From NCBI GenBank assembly GCA_038326775.1, contig JBBQKJ010000042.1:1-26845 (forward strand): DNA of 26,845 nt. The letters run 5' to 3'. Below the pieces are notes generated by a model. The model was not told the origin of the DNA, did no database searches, and worked only from the letters and a program-made list of their open reading frames with translations. Origin of the DNA: DYIU01 sp038326775. Lineage in GTDB: Bacteria; Actinomycetota; Geothermincolia; Fen-727; Anoxymicrobiaceae. Both the position numbers and the translations under genes were made by a program. Below, piece by piece: positions 15,141-22,229 of the stretch; the first letter of the stretch is position 1; each line of letters begins with the position of its first letter.

Positions 15141-16082
15141 ATGTTAGGAACGATCAAGGTCGGGCACGAGGGCGACCCGGATGCGCTCACGGGCTGCACG
15201 GTGTTCCTGCCCCCCGAGGGGACTGTGGGCGCCTGCGAGGTCAGGGGTGGGGCTCCGGGAACGCGGGAGACGGAGCTGCTGAGGCCGGGTTTCTCGGTCA
15301 GCGGGCCTGACGCCGTGCTGCTGAGCGGGGGAAGCGCCTTCGGGCTGGGCGCCGCTGACGGGGTGGTCAGGTACCTGGAGGAGAATGGAACCGGTTTCCC
15401 CACACCGGCGGGCGTGGTGCCGATAGTAAGCGCGGCGGTCATCTACGACCTCGATATCGGAGAGTCGAGCGTGCGTCCCGACCCCGAGATGGCCTACCGG
15501 GCCTGCCTCGAGGCGCGCGCGGAGGAGGAGCGGGAGGGCAGCGTCGGAGTGGGTCTCGGCGCCAGTGTCGGCAACGTGGCCGGCCGGGGGCTCTCCACCC
15601 GCGGAGGCTTCGGCATGTACCGCTTCCACGCCGACGGTTTCAAGCTGGAGGTGGCGGCGGTGGTCAACAGCTTCGGTGACGTGGTCGACGAGGCCGGCCG
15701 GGTCCTGGCGGGGGTTCGCGGCACCGACGGCCGGTACGCGGGCGCCGAGAAGATGCTTTGCCTGGCCACCGGCCTTGCCGAGGGTTGCGTCGGAGCGAAC
15801 ACAACCCTGGTGGTGGTCGCCACCAACGCGCGGCTTCGCTGCGACGAGGCGTCCAGGGTTGCGCTCCAGGGCCATAACGGCATCGCCAGGGCGGTGAGGC
15901 CCTCCCACACCAGGTACGATGGCGACACCGTGTTCGTGCTGGCGACCGGCGAGGTCGAGGCCCCTCTGGACGCCATCGAAGTGCTGGCGGCGATGGGTAC
16001 CGCGGAGGCTATAAGGGCGGGGGTAATGCGCGCCGACCCCGGCGGGGGCATTCCGTGCGCCCGTGATATACTCGGTGCGTAG
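15141..16082 (+). CDS. Peptidase family S58 (P1/DmpA-like) protein
   Basis: This 313-residue protein belongs to the DmpA/L-aminopeptidase-D-esterase family, N-terminal-nucleophile hydrolases that cleave themselves into two chains. Family motifs are visible: VGHEGDPDALTGCTVFLPPE, GGAPGTRETELL, AVLLSGGSAFGLGAADGVVR and VGVGLGASVGN. The likely self-cleavage and nucleophile region is GANTTLVVVATNA (218-230), with Thr221 or Thr222 as candidate nucleophile by comparison with the family. The ATG at 15141 has an ideal GGGAGGAG ribosome-binding site, one base after the previous stop; the frame is open upstream but that sequence is not family-like. Physiological substrates of bacterial members are usually short or beta-peptides, unknown here. 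Confidence 0.9.
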   Translation: MLGTIKVGHEGDPDALTGCTVFLPPEGTVGACEVRGGAPGTRETELLRPGFSVSGPDAVLLSGGSAFGLGAADGVVRYLEENGTGFPTPAGVVPIVSAAVIYDLDIGESSVRPDPEMAYRACLEARAEEEREGSVGVGLGASVGNVAGRGLSTRGGFGMYRFHADGFKLEVAAVVNSFGDVVDEAGRVLAGVRGTDGRYAGAEKMLCLATGLAEGCVGANTTLVVVATNARLRCDEASRVALQGHNGIARAVRPSHTRYDGDTVFVLATGEVEAPLDAIEVLAAMGTAEAIRAGVMRADPGGGIPCARDILGA

Positions 16083-16159
16083 AAGTCGATGTGGGCAACA
16101 CCGGGCCCATGCGCGACGCGTTCGAGAAGTATAAGAAGCACGTTCAACGAGGTGTATCG

Positions 16160-16372
16160 ATGCCGATCTACGAGTATAAGTGCAAGTCATGCGGGAACAA
16201 GTTCGAGAAACTGGTCCGCGGCCAGGAGAAGGTGTCCTGCCCGGAGTGCGGCAAGGGAAAGCTGGACAAGCTCTTCAGCGTTTTCGGGGTGAAGTCCGGC
16301 GAGAAGTTCACACCGAGCAGCGGAAGCTCCTGCAACAGCTGCACCGCCTCCTCGTGCGCCGGATGCAATTGA
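16160..16372 (+). CDS. FmdB-family zinc-ribbon regulatory protein
   Basis: This 70-residue protein begins MPIYEYKCKSCGNKFEKLVR, the hallmark of the FmdB/CxxC_CxxC putative regulatory family. A zinc ribbon is formed by CKSC and CPEC, followed by LDKLFSVFGVKSG and a Ser/Cys-rich tail (SCNSCTASSCAGCN) that supplies four more cysteines. The ATG at 16160 has GAGGTG seven bases upstream; an in-frame ATG at 16091 would add 23 unconserved residues. Function is unknown, though the first family member was proposed to regulate formamidase genes. Family recognition is firm. Confidence 0.9.
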   Translation: MPIYEYKCKSCGNKFEKLVRGQEKVSCPECGKGKLDKLFSVFGVKSGEKFTPSSGSSCNSCTASSCAGCN

Positions 16373-16409
16373 CTCCGGCCGGCGCGGCACTGTAACAGCG
16401 GGGTGAAAG

Positions 16410-17021
16410 ATGTACGAGGCCGACTCACTTGAGGAACTGCGCGAGATACTGGGTGACTGCGAACGCTGCCAGCTCTGCGGAAGCCGCACCAGGCTTGTGT
16501 TCGGCGACGGCGACCCCCATGCTCGGTTGATGTTCGTCGGAGAGGCGCCTGGCAAGGCGGAAGACGCCCAGGGCCTTCCCTTCGTCGGCCCGGCCGGCAA
16601 GCTCCTGGATGACCTGTTGGAGGGCATCGGCATGAAGAGGGCCGAGGTCTACATAGCTAACGTGATAAAGTGCCGGCCGCCGGGTAACCGCGACCCTCAG
16701 CCGGTGGAGACCGAGACTTGCCAACCGTTCCTGCGGGGCCAGATAGAGCTTATCCGCCCGGCCATAGTGTGCCAGCTGGGCAGGATAGCCGCAGGCGTCA
16801 TGATGAACAGGCCTGTCCAGATGGGCAAGGTGCACGGCCAGAGGTTCATCGGCCCCGGCTACTTCAACGTGCCGGTCTTTCACCCCGCGGCGGCGCTGCG
16901 CGCAAGCTCCACCCTCGACCTGCTGCGCCAGGATTTCGAGAACCTCAAGGGATACCTCGAGGAGGACGAGGCGCCGCCCGAACCAGCCCCTGCCGAGCCC
17001 GAGCAAATGGGCCTTTTCTAG
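16410..17021 (+). CDS. Family 4 uracil-DNA glycosylase (4Fe-4S)
   Basis: This enzyme excises uracil arising from cytosine deamination in DNA, starting base-excision repair. The 203-residue protein has the family-4 motifs GEAPG (44-48) with EDAQGLPFVG (51-60) and HPAAAL (158-163). Iron-sulfur ligands are predicted as Cys17, Cys20, Cys88 and Cys104, with spacings as in the Thermus enzyme; Cys23 is extra. The C-terminus after an acidic Pro-rich linker is EQMGLF, resembling the QLxLF-type motif that docks proteins on the bacterial DNA sliding clamp. GGGGTGAAAG precedes the ATG. The insertion of a repair gene here is not part of the usual alr-tsaE order. Confidence 0.95.
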   Translation: MYEADSLEELREILGDCERCQLCGSRTRLVFGDGDPHARLMFVGEAPGKAEDAQGLPFVGPAGKLLDDLLEGIGMKRAEVYIANVIKCRPPGNRDPQPVETETCQPFLRGQIELIRPAIVCQLGRIAAGVMMNRPVQMGKVHGQRFIGPGYFNVPVFHPAAALRASSTLDLLRQDFENLKGYLEEDEAPPEPAPAEPEQMGLF

Positions 17022-17037
17022 CCCCCCGCGGGCTTTT
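17020..17037 (+). terminator. Possible weak intrinsic terminator after the uracil-DNA glycosylase gene
   Basis: AGCCC (17020-17024), a five-base loop and GGGCT (17030-17034) form a short stem, ending in TTTT (17034-17037). It overlaps the glycosylase stop codon and lies just ahead of tsaE. The stem is only five pairs, so partial termination at most. Confidence 0.3.
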
Positions 17038-17045
17038 CCACCGAC

Positions 17046-17522
17046 ATGGACCTTGTAATCAAGAGCGACTCCGAGGAGCGGACCCTGGCGCTCGGACAGA
17101 CGCTGGGCGCGGCGCTTTCCCCCGGGGACGTGGTATGCCTCGATGGCGAGCTGGGGACCGGGAAGACGGTGGTGGTGCGGGGCATAGCTCGGGGACGCGG
17201 GTTTGCAGGGGCGGTGAGGAGCCCGACCTTCATCATCATCAACTCCTACCCGACGGCTCAACTCTGCCACGTCGACGCCTACCGGCTGGATGACGGCGAA
17301 CAGCTCATCGAGGCGGGCATAGACGACTTTCTCGACGGGAAATGGGTCTGCGCCGTTGAATGGGCGGAGAGGGTGCGCTCGGCGCTGCCGGCCAAGAGGC
17401 TTTCGGTAAGCCTGTCGTTCGGGGCCGGGGAAAACGAGCGCCTGATAAAGGTCAGGGAAACGGGTGGGTGGGACGGAAGGCTGGCGGCGGTCATCAGGGA
17501 GATGCTGCGCGATGGTACTTAA
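17046..17522 (+). CDS. tsaE: tRNA threonylcarbamoyladenosine biosynthesis ATPase TsaE
   Basis: TsaE is the P-loop ATPase that resets the TsaB-TsaD complex during t6A37 synthesis on ANN-decoding tRNAs. The 158-residue protein has Walker A GELGTGKT at 34-41, the conserved SPTFIIINSY segment, HVDAYRL, and VCAVEWAERV, all family signatures. Its stop codon region overlaps the tsaB start by 11 bases, implying translational coupling. No classic ribosome-binding site is seen at the ATG (preceding bases TTTTCCACCGAC), which may mean low or promoter-proximal initiation. Confidence 0.96.
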   Translation: MDLVIKSDSEERTLALGQTLGAALSPGDVVCLDGELGTGKTVVVRGIARGRGFAGAVRSPTFIIINSYPTAQLCHVDAYRLDDGEQLIEAGIDDFLDGKWVCAVEWAERVRSALPAKRLSVSLSFGAGENERLIKVRETGGWDGRLAAVIREMLRDGT

Positions 17523-18207
17523 GAGGCAGCGGGCAGACGCCGGACACGTCATCATCGCATGGGACACTTGCACCGTGCGGGGGGTCCTGGCGGTTGGCGT
17601 TGCGGGCCGCCTGCTGTCGGAGACGCGGTTCGAGGCAAGGAAGGGCCACACCACCTGGCTTATGCCGCAGCTGGATTCGATGCTCAAGGACCTCGGATTA
17701 TCGCCCTCGGACGTGGATTATGTCGCGGTCGGGGTCGGCCCGGGGACGTTTACCGGTGTGAAGGTCGGCGTGGCCTGCGCCAAGGCCGTCGCGATGGCGT
17801 TGGACCGGCCGGTGGCCGCTATGTCCACCCTGGAAATAGTCGCCCGGAGCGCCCCGCCGACCGCGGACCTGGTCCTCTCGACCATCGACGCCCGCCGGGG
17901 GCAGTATTACGCCGCGGCTTACAGGCGCGAGGAAGGCGTCCTCGAGCGGGCCACGGATTACCTCTGCCTGGAGCCGGCCGGCATTGCGCGCGCGCTTGCC
18001 CCGTTTGCCTTCGAGGAACTGGCCGTCCTCGGAGAGGTCTTCGAGGTCCTCCCTGTTGCCCTGGGGCGTAGAGGGCGCGTTGTTCGCAGCGAAAACCACT
18101 ATCCCGAGGGTGGCGAGTTGATCGCTTTAGCGCATTCGATCATAGCGCTCGGCCAGACCACCGACGCGGTATCGCTTTCGCCTGTGTACCTGAAGAAGCC
18201 GACTTGA
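17512..18207 (+). CDS. tsaB: tRNA threonylcarbamoyladenosine biosynthesis protein TsaB
   Basis: TsaB is the inactive paralogue and scaffold partner of TsaD in t6A synthesis. The 231-residue protein has the family motifs IIAWDTCTVRGVLAV, KGHTTWLMPQLDSML, and VGVGPGTFTGVKVGVACAKA (usually GPGSFTGLRIG), then STLEIVA and IDARRGQYYAA. The ATG at 17512 was chosen because it lies within the end of tsaE in the usual overlap. The frame is open further upstream but those residues are shadow sequence of tsaE. An N-terminal extension of about ten residues before the first strand is slightly longer than in Escherichia coli. Confidence 0.94.
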   Translation: MVLKRQRADAGHVIIAWDTCTVRGVLAVGVAGRLLSETRFEARKGHTTWLMPQLDSMLKDLGLSPSDVDYVAVGVGPGTFTGVKVGVACAKAVAMALDRPVAAMSTLEIVARSAPPTADLVLSTIDARRGQYYAAAYRREEGVLERATDYLCLEPAGIARALAPFAFEELAVLGEVFEVLPVALGRRGRVVRSENHYPEGGELIALAHSIIALGQTTDAVSLSPVYLKKPT

Positions 18208-18218
18208 GGAAGGTTGAT

Positions 18219-18746
18219 TTGGCAGCAGCCGGTGATGTCGTCATAAGGGAGATGCTCGTCGCGGACCTCGACCGGGTAATGGCGCTCGAGCACGACGTGT
18301 TCGACACGCCGTGGACGGTTGACCTGTTCATCCACGAGCTCAAGCGCGCGGAGAGGACCATCTACCTGGTCGCGGAGTCCGGGGGCCGTGTCTTCGGGTA
18401 CATCGGTGCCCAGGTGCTGGGCAGCGAGGTCCACATCACCAACATGGCCGTGGACGCGGCAGTGCGCCGCCGCGGGTTCGGCTCCAACCTGCTCATCGCC
18501 TGCCTGCGCCGCGGCACCGAGCGCGGCGCCCGGTGGCTCACGCTCGAGGTCAGGCAGAACAACCGGGAGGCCAGGGCGTTCTACCGGCTTTTCGGTTTCG
18601 ACGAGATAGGCCTGAGAAGGGGTTACTACGCCGACAGCGGCGAGAACGCCCTCATCATGGTGACCGGTGACATAAGCGCGCCCGAGTACCGCGAGCTCAT
18701 CAACGGGATCGAGGCGGCTGTGTGCGGCGGGAAGGGTGAGGGCTAG
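18219..18746 (+). CDS. rimI: Ribosomal protein S18-alanine N-acetyltransferase-like GNAT protein
   Basis: RimI-type GNAT enzymes transfer acetyl from acetyl-CoA to N-termini, classically of ribosomal protein S18. The protein has IREMLVADLDRVMALEHDVF, TPWTVDLFIHEL, the acyl-CoA loop VRRRGFGSNLL, and VRQNNREARAFYRLFGFDEI, then GYYADSGENALIM. I favour the TTG at 18219, with GAGGAAGG five bases upstream (175 residues); a TTG at 18204 that overlaps the tsaB stop (TTGA) is the alternative and adds five residues. It sits between tsaB and tsaD as in most actinobacteria, and its stop overlaps the tsaD start by one base. Confidence 0.93.
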   Translation: MAAAGDVVIREMLVADLDRVMALEHDVFDTPWTVDLFIHELKRAERTIYLVAESGGRVFGYIGAQVLGSEVHITNMAVDAAVRRRGFGSNLLIACLRRGTERGARWLTLEVRQNNREARAFYRLFGFDEIGLRRGYYADSGENALIMVTGDISAPEYRELINGIEAAVCGGKGEG

Positions 18747-19750
18747 TGCTGGTGCTGGGGATAGAGACCTCCTGCGACGAGAGCTCGGCCGCCCTGGTTC
18801 GGGACGGCCACGAGATGCTCTCAAACGTGGTCGCCTCGCAGATCGACCTCCACCGCGAGTACGGCGGCGTGGTCCCGGAGATAGCGGCGAGGGCCCACGT
18901 GGAGGCGATTGCGCCGGTGGTGATGGAAGCGCTCTCGGCCAGCGTCGAGCGCCCGGGCCTGGTGGCGGTGACGGCGGGGCCGGGCCTGGTGGGCTCCCTG
19001 GTCGTCGGCGTTTCGGCGGCCAAAGGCCTCGCCTGGGCCTGGGGCGTGCCGATGGTAGCGGTCAACCACGTCCAGGCGCACGCCTACGCGCCCGCCCTGG
19101 AGGGCAGGTTGCCTGAGTACCCGTTCCTTGCGCTGGTGGTCTCCGGAGGGCACACCCTGCTCGCAGAGGTCCGGGGAGTCGATGACGTGGAGATACTGGG
19201 GCAGACCCTGGACGACGCACTGGGCGAGGCTTTCGACAAAATCGCCAAGTTCCTGGGTCTGGGGTATCCGGGCGGTCCGGTCATAGACCGGCTTTCCGAA
19301 AAGGGAGACGCCGGGGCGGTGAGCTTCCCGCGGGCCATGATCTCGAGCGGTGATCTGAACTTCTCACTGAGCGGCCTCAAGACCGCGGTGATACGCTACG
19401 TCAGGAAGGCGGGCGGGAGCGCGCCGCCCGCCGAGGACGTGGCCGCTTCTTTCCAGGAGGCCGCGCTCGAGGTTGTGGTAAAGAAGACTCTCGCCGCGGC
19501 GGATGAACGAGGCCTCAGGGATATCGTGATGGGTGGGGGGGTCGCCTGCAACAGGCGGCTCCGTGCATGGCTGGGTGAGGCCTGCGAAGAGGAGGGGCTC
19601 AACCTGGTCTACCCGTCGCCAGTGCTATGCACCGACAACGCGGCCATGGTGGCCGCGCTGGGCTACCGCCTCTACATGGCCGGCCACCGCGCAGGTCTCG
19701 ACCAGGACGTCTTCACCAACCTCCCGATCGGCCATTCCGAACATACCTGA
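18746..19750 (+). CDS. tsaD: tRNA N6-adenosine threonylcarbamoyltransferase TsaD
   Basis: TsaD transfers the threonylcarbamoyl group to A37 of tRNA, completing t6A. The 334-residue protein begins LGIETSCDESSAALV and carries the iron-binding histidines His108 and His112 (VNHVQAH), the ASKHA nucleotide loop VVSGGHTLL, the sequence GGPVIDRLS, FSLSGLKTAV, GGGVACNRRLR and the metal-ligand Asp in CTDNAAMVAALG. The start is a GTG whose first base is the last base of the rimI stop. The stop codon TGA at 19748-19750 lies within ACCTGACCCCA, the core sequence of the inverted repeat upstream of rplM, so the last residues may be element-derived. Confidence 0.97.
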   Translation: MLVLGIETSCDESSAALVRDGHEMLSNVVASQIDLHREYGGVVPEIAARAHVEAIAPVVMEALSASVERPGLVAVTAGPGLVGSLVVGVSAAKGLAWAWGVPMVAVNHVQAHAYAPALEGRLPEYPFLALVVSGGHTLLAEVRGVDDVEILGQTLDDALGEAFDKIAKFLGLGYPGGPVIDRLSEKGDAGAVSFPRAMISSGDLNFSLSGLKTAVIRYVRKAGGSAPPAEDVAASFQEAALEVVVKKTLAAADERGLRDIVMGGGVACNRRLRAWLGEACEEEGLNLVYPSPVLCTDNAAMVAALGYRLYMAGHRAGLDQDVFTNLPIGHSEHT

Positions 19751-19753
19751 CCC
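19743..19753 (-). repeat. Half-copy of the GGGGTCAGGT repeat core at the tsaD stop
   Basis: ACCTGACCCCA at the tsaD stop codon is identical over 11 bases to the core of the palindrome at 4068-4163, and the flanking sequence (ACATACCTGACCCCATTTAT) is AT-rich compared with its surroundings. No opposing arm is found nearby. It may be a solitary REP-type half element or a chance match. Confidence 0.35.
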
Positions 19754-19804
19754 CATTTATTGGATACTATTATGCCAGGGCGGAGACTGATCGGAGTGGA
19801 AGCT

Positions 19805-20605
19805 GTGAAGAGAAAAAAGGGAAGCAGGGAGGCAAACGACAGGGGCATCAACCGCGCGGCGCGGGTGTTCATGAAGGTGTTCACACAACTGCCATACGTG
19901 AACAGGTGGCATCCATGGCTGCGCGAGGACAAGACAGACATGCGATGGCTTCCCATCAACGAAGACATAAGCCTGCCCGCGGACACCTCCATGCCCCTGG
20001 CCGTCCTCGACCGTCTCATCGATGAGGCGTCACACCGCGTAATAGTCGAGTACTGCGGCTGCCGGCGCGGCTTCAAATGCAGGGACTACCCCGAGGACAT
20101 CGGCTGCCTGATGATGGGCGACTCGGCTCTCGAGATAGGGTCCTACCCGTTCAGGGAGGTCGGCGTCGAGGAGGCCCGCGCCCACGCGCGAAAGGCTGTC
20201 GAGGCCGGGTTGATACCTATCGTGGGAAAGGCCAGGGCCGACAACTACATCTTCAAGGTGAAGGACCGGGGGCGCCTGCTCACAGTCTGTTTCTGCTGCG
20301 AGTGCTGCTGCGTGACCCGCTATACCCGGCTGGTGCCGGTCAAGTACATGGAGCAGGGGTTCTCCAGGCTCGCAGAGGTCACGGTCAACGCGGAAGCCTG
20401 CAAGGCTTGCAAAAAATGTGTCGAATCCTGCTATGTTGCGGCCATCAAGGTGGAGGATGGCCGTGCGGTGATCGGCGAGTCGTGCAGGGCCTGCGGCAGG
20501 TGCGCGGCCGTGTGCGGTGAAGGCGCGATAGAGGTGCGCATAACCGACCCGGACTTCGTGGAGAACACCATCGACCGGATTCGCTCTTACGTGAAGTACG
20601 ACTGA
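19805..20605 (+). CDS. Cys-rich 2[4Fe-4S] ferredoxin-domain protein
   Basis: The 266-residue protein (from GTG 19805) has three cysteine clusters. The C-terminal 190-245 region is a bacterial-type two-cluster ferredoxin, CxxCxxCxxxC at 199/202/205/209 and 227/230/233/237. An N-terminal cluster has Cys84, 86, 92 and 101 (CGCRRGFKCRDYPEDIGC). The middle holds CFCCECCC at 162-169. This gives 18 cysteines in all. It resembles uncharacterised ferredoxin-like proteins of anaerobes, but I cannot name a reaction; electron transfer is inferred. The start was chosen for GGAG eight bases upstream; an ATG at 19772 adds 11 residues but lies beside the repeat-like sequence. It precedes glycerol kinase by 81 bases on the same strand, and a GGR-type flavoprotein follows that. 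Confidence 0.85.
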   Translation: MKRKKGSREANDRGINRAARVFMKVFTQLPYVNRWHPWLREDKTDMRWLPINEDISLPADTSMPLAVLDRLIDEASHRVIVEYCGCRRGFKCRDYPEDIGCLMMGDSALEIGSYPFREVGVEEARAHARKAVEAGLIPIVGKARADNYIFKVKDRGRLLTVCFCCECCCVTRYTRLVPVKYMEQGFSRLAEVTVNAEACKACKKCVESCYVAAIKVEDGRAVIGESCRACGRCAAVCGEGAIEVRITDPDFVENTIDRIRSYVKYD

Positions 20606-20686
20606 GGTCCGCGATGTGCCGGCGGGCGCGCACGGGGCGCAGGGTGCCGGCAGCCGCGGGGCGAAGAGGAAAGGAGCAGGCGTCAG

Positions 20687-22189
20687 TTGGCCAGTTATGT
20701 CCTAGCCATAGACCAGGGGACCACGGGGACCACTTCGATGGTTTTCGACAGGCAGGGGGTGGTCCGCTCGAAGGTCAACCTGGAGTTCACCCAGTACTTC
20801 CCCCACGGCGGTTGGGTGGAGCACGACCCCGAGGAGATCTGGCTGTGCACCATGAGCACGGTCGAAAAGGCGCTCGCGCAGGCGGGCATCGAGGCGAAAG
20901 ACCTTGCCTCCCTGGGCGTCGCCAACCAGCGCGAGACATCCGTCTTCTGGAGAAAAGGCACCACCGAGCCCGTTGGAAGGGCCATAGTGTGGCAGTGCCG
21001 CCGCTCCGCGGGGGTCTGCGAGAGGCTGAAGGAAGAGGGCCACGAGGCGACGTTCGCGCAGGCCACCGGCCTGGTTCTCGACCCTTACTTCAGCGGCACC
21101 AAGATAACCTGGAAGCTCGAGAGCGACCCCGAGTTCGCCAGGGCGGCTCGGGCGGGCGAGATATCTTTCGGCACGATTGACTCGTGGCTGCTGGCGAGGC
21201 TGACCGGCGGCAGGCTGCACGCGACCGACTACTCCAACGCCTCGCGTACCCTTATGTTCGATATCAGGGAGCTGAAATGGAGCGACAGGCTCCTCGAGCT
21301 GCTGGGCGTCCCCGCCTCGATGCTGCCGGAGGTGCGGCCATCCAGCGGGGTTTTCGCCCACACAGACCCGGGCTCGTTCCTCGGGGTGTCCGTTCCCATA
21401 GGCGGCGTCGCCGGCGACCAGCAGGCGGCGCTATTCGGCCAGGCCTGCTACCGGGAGGGAATGACCAAGAACACCTACGGCACGGGGAGCTTCGTCCTCA
21501 TGAACACCGGGCCCAGGCCGGTTTTTTCCAGAACGGGGATGCTCACTACCATCGCCTGGGGTCTTCAAAACGGTGTGACCTACGCCCTGGAGGGGTCGAT
21601 ATTCATAACCGGCGCTGCGTTACAGTGGCTCCGCGACGGCCTTCGGATAATTGGGGCCGCCTCAGAGGCTGGACCCATCGCCCAGAAGGCCCGGGACACC
21701 GGCGGCGTCTACTTCGTGCCCGCGTTCGTCGGCCTCGGAGCTCCCTACTGGGACCCTTACGCGCGGGGCACCATAATCGGAATCACCCGGGGGACCACCA
21801 GGGAGCAGTTGGTACGCGCGACCGTGGAGGCCATGGCCTACCAGACTCGCGACGTGATGGACGCGATGCGCTCAGAATGCGGTTTTGAGGTGACGTCGCT
21901 GCGGGTGGACGGCGGGGCCGCGGCGATGGACGTCCTGCTCGGGTTCCAGGCCGACCTGCTTGGCTGCGAGGTGCTGAGGCCGGTCGTCGCCGAGACCACC
22001 GCCCAGGGCGCCGCGTACCTCGCGGGCCTCGCGGTGGGCTACTGGGAGAGCCTCGAGGAGATAGGGGAGATATGGCAGGCGGATAAGGTGTTCAAACCGG
22101 TTCCCGACCGTTCAAAGGCCGACCTGCTCTACAGGGGATGGAAAAAGGCGGTGGAGAGGGCCCGCTCCTGGGAGGAGCCGCCTTGCTGA
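20687..22189 (+). CDS. glpK: Glycerol kinase
   Basis: GlpK phosphorylates glycerol with ATP to sn-glycerol-3-phosphate, feeding glycerolipid synthesis or glycolysis. The 500-residue length is typical. FGGY-kinase motifs are clear: LAIDQGTTGTTSMVFD at the N-terminus, GVANQRETSVFW, QCRRS, GTIDSWLLARLTGG, GVAGDQQAALFGQAC, KNTYGTGSFVLMNTG and the glycerol-kinase-specific YALEGSIFITGAALQWLRDGL, then LRVDGGAAAMDVLL. The canonical DQGTTSSR reads DQGTTGTT here, a mild change. The TTG start follows AAAGGAG by about ten bases. The gene has no glycerol-uptake or glpD partner in the window, and instead stands between a ferredoxin-like gene and a GGR-family flavoprotein. Confidence 0.95.
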   Translation: MASYVLAIDQGTTGTTSMVFDRQGVVRSKVNLEFTQYFPHGGWVEHDPEEIWLCTMSTVEKALAQAGIEAKDLASLGVANQRETSVFWRKGTTEPVGRAIVWQCRRSAGVCERLKEEGHEATFAQATGLVLDPYFSGTKITWKLESDPEFARAARAGEISFGTIDSWLLARLTGGRLHATDYSNASRTLMFDIRELKWSDRLLELLGVPASMLPEVRPSSGVFAHTDPGSFLGVSVPIGGVAGDQQAALFGQACYREGMTKNTYGTGSFVLMNTGPRPVFSRTGMLTTIAWGLQNGVTYALEGSIFITGAALQWLRDGLRIIGAASEAGPIAQKARDTGGVYFVPAFVGLGAPYWDPYARGTIIGITRGTTREQLVRATVEAMAYQTRDVMDAMRSECGFEVTSLRVDGGAAAMDVLLGFQADLLGCEVLRPVVAETTAQGAAYLAGLAVGYWESLEEIGEIWQADKVFKPVPDRSKADLLYRGWKKAVERARSWEEPPC

Positions 22190-22229
22190 GGGTACCACCG
22201 CCGCACCACCAACCGGGGGGGAAGTTCGC

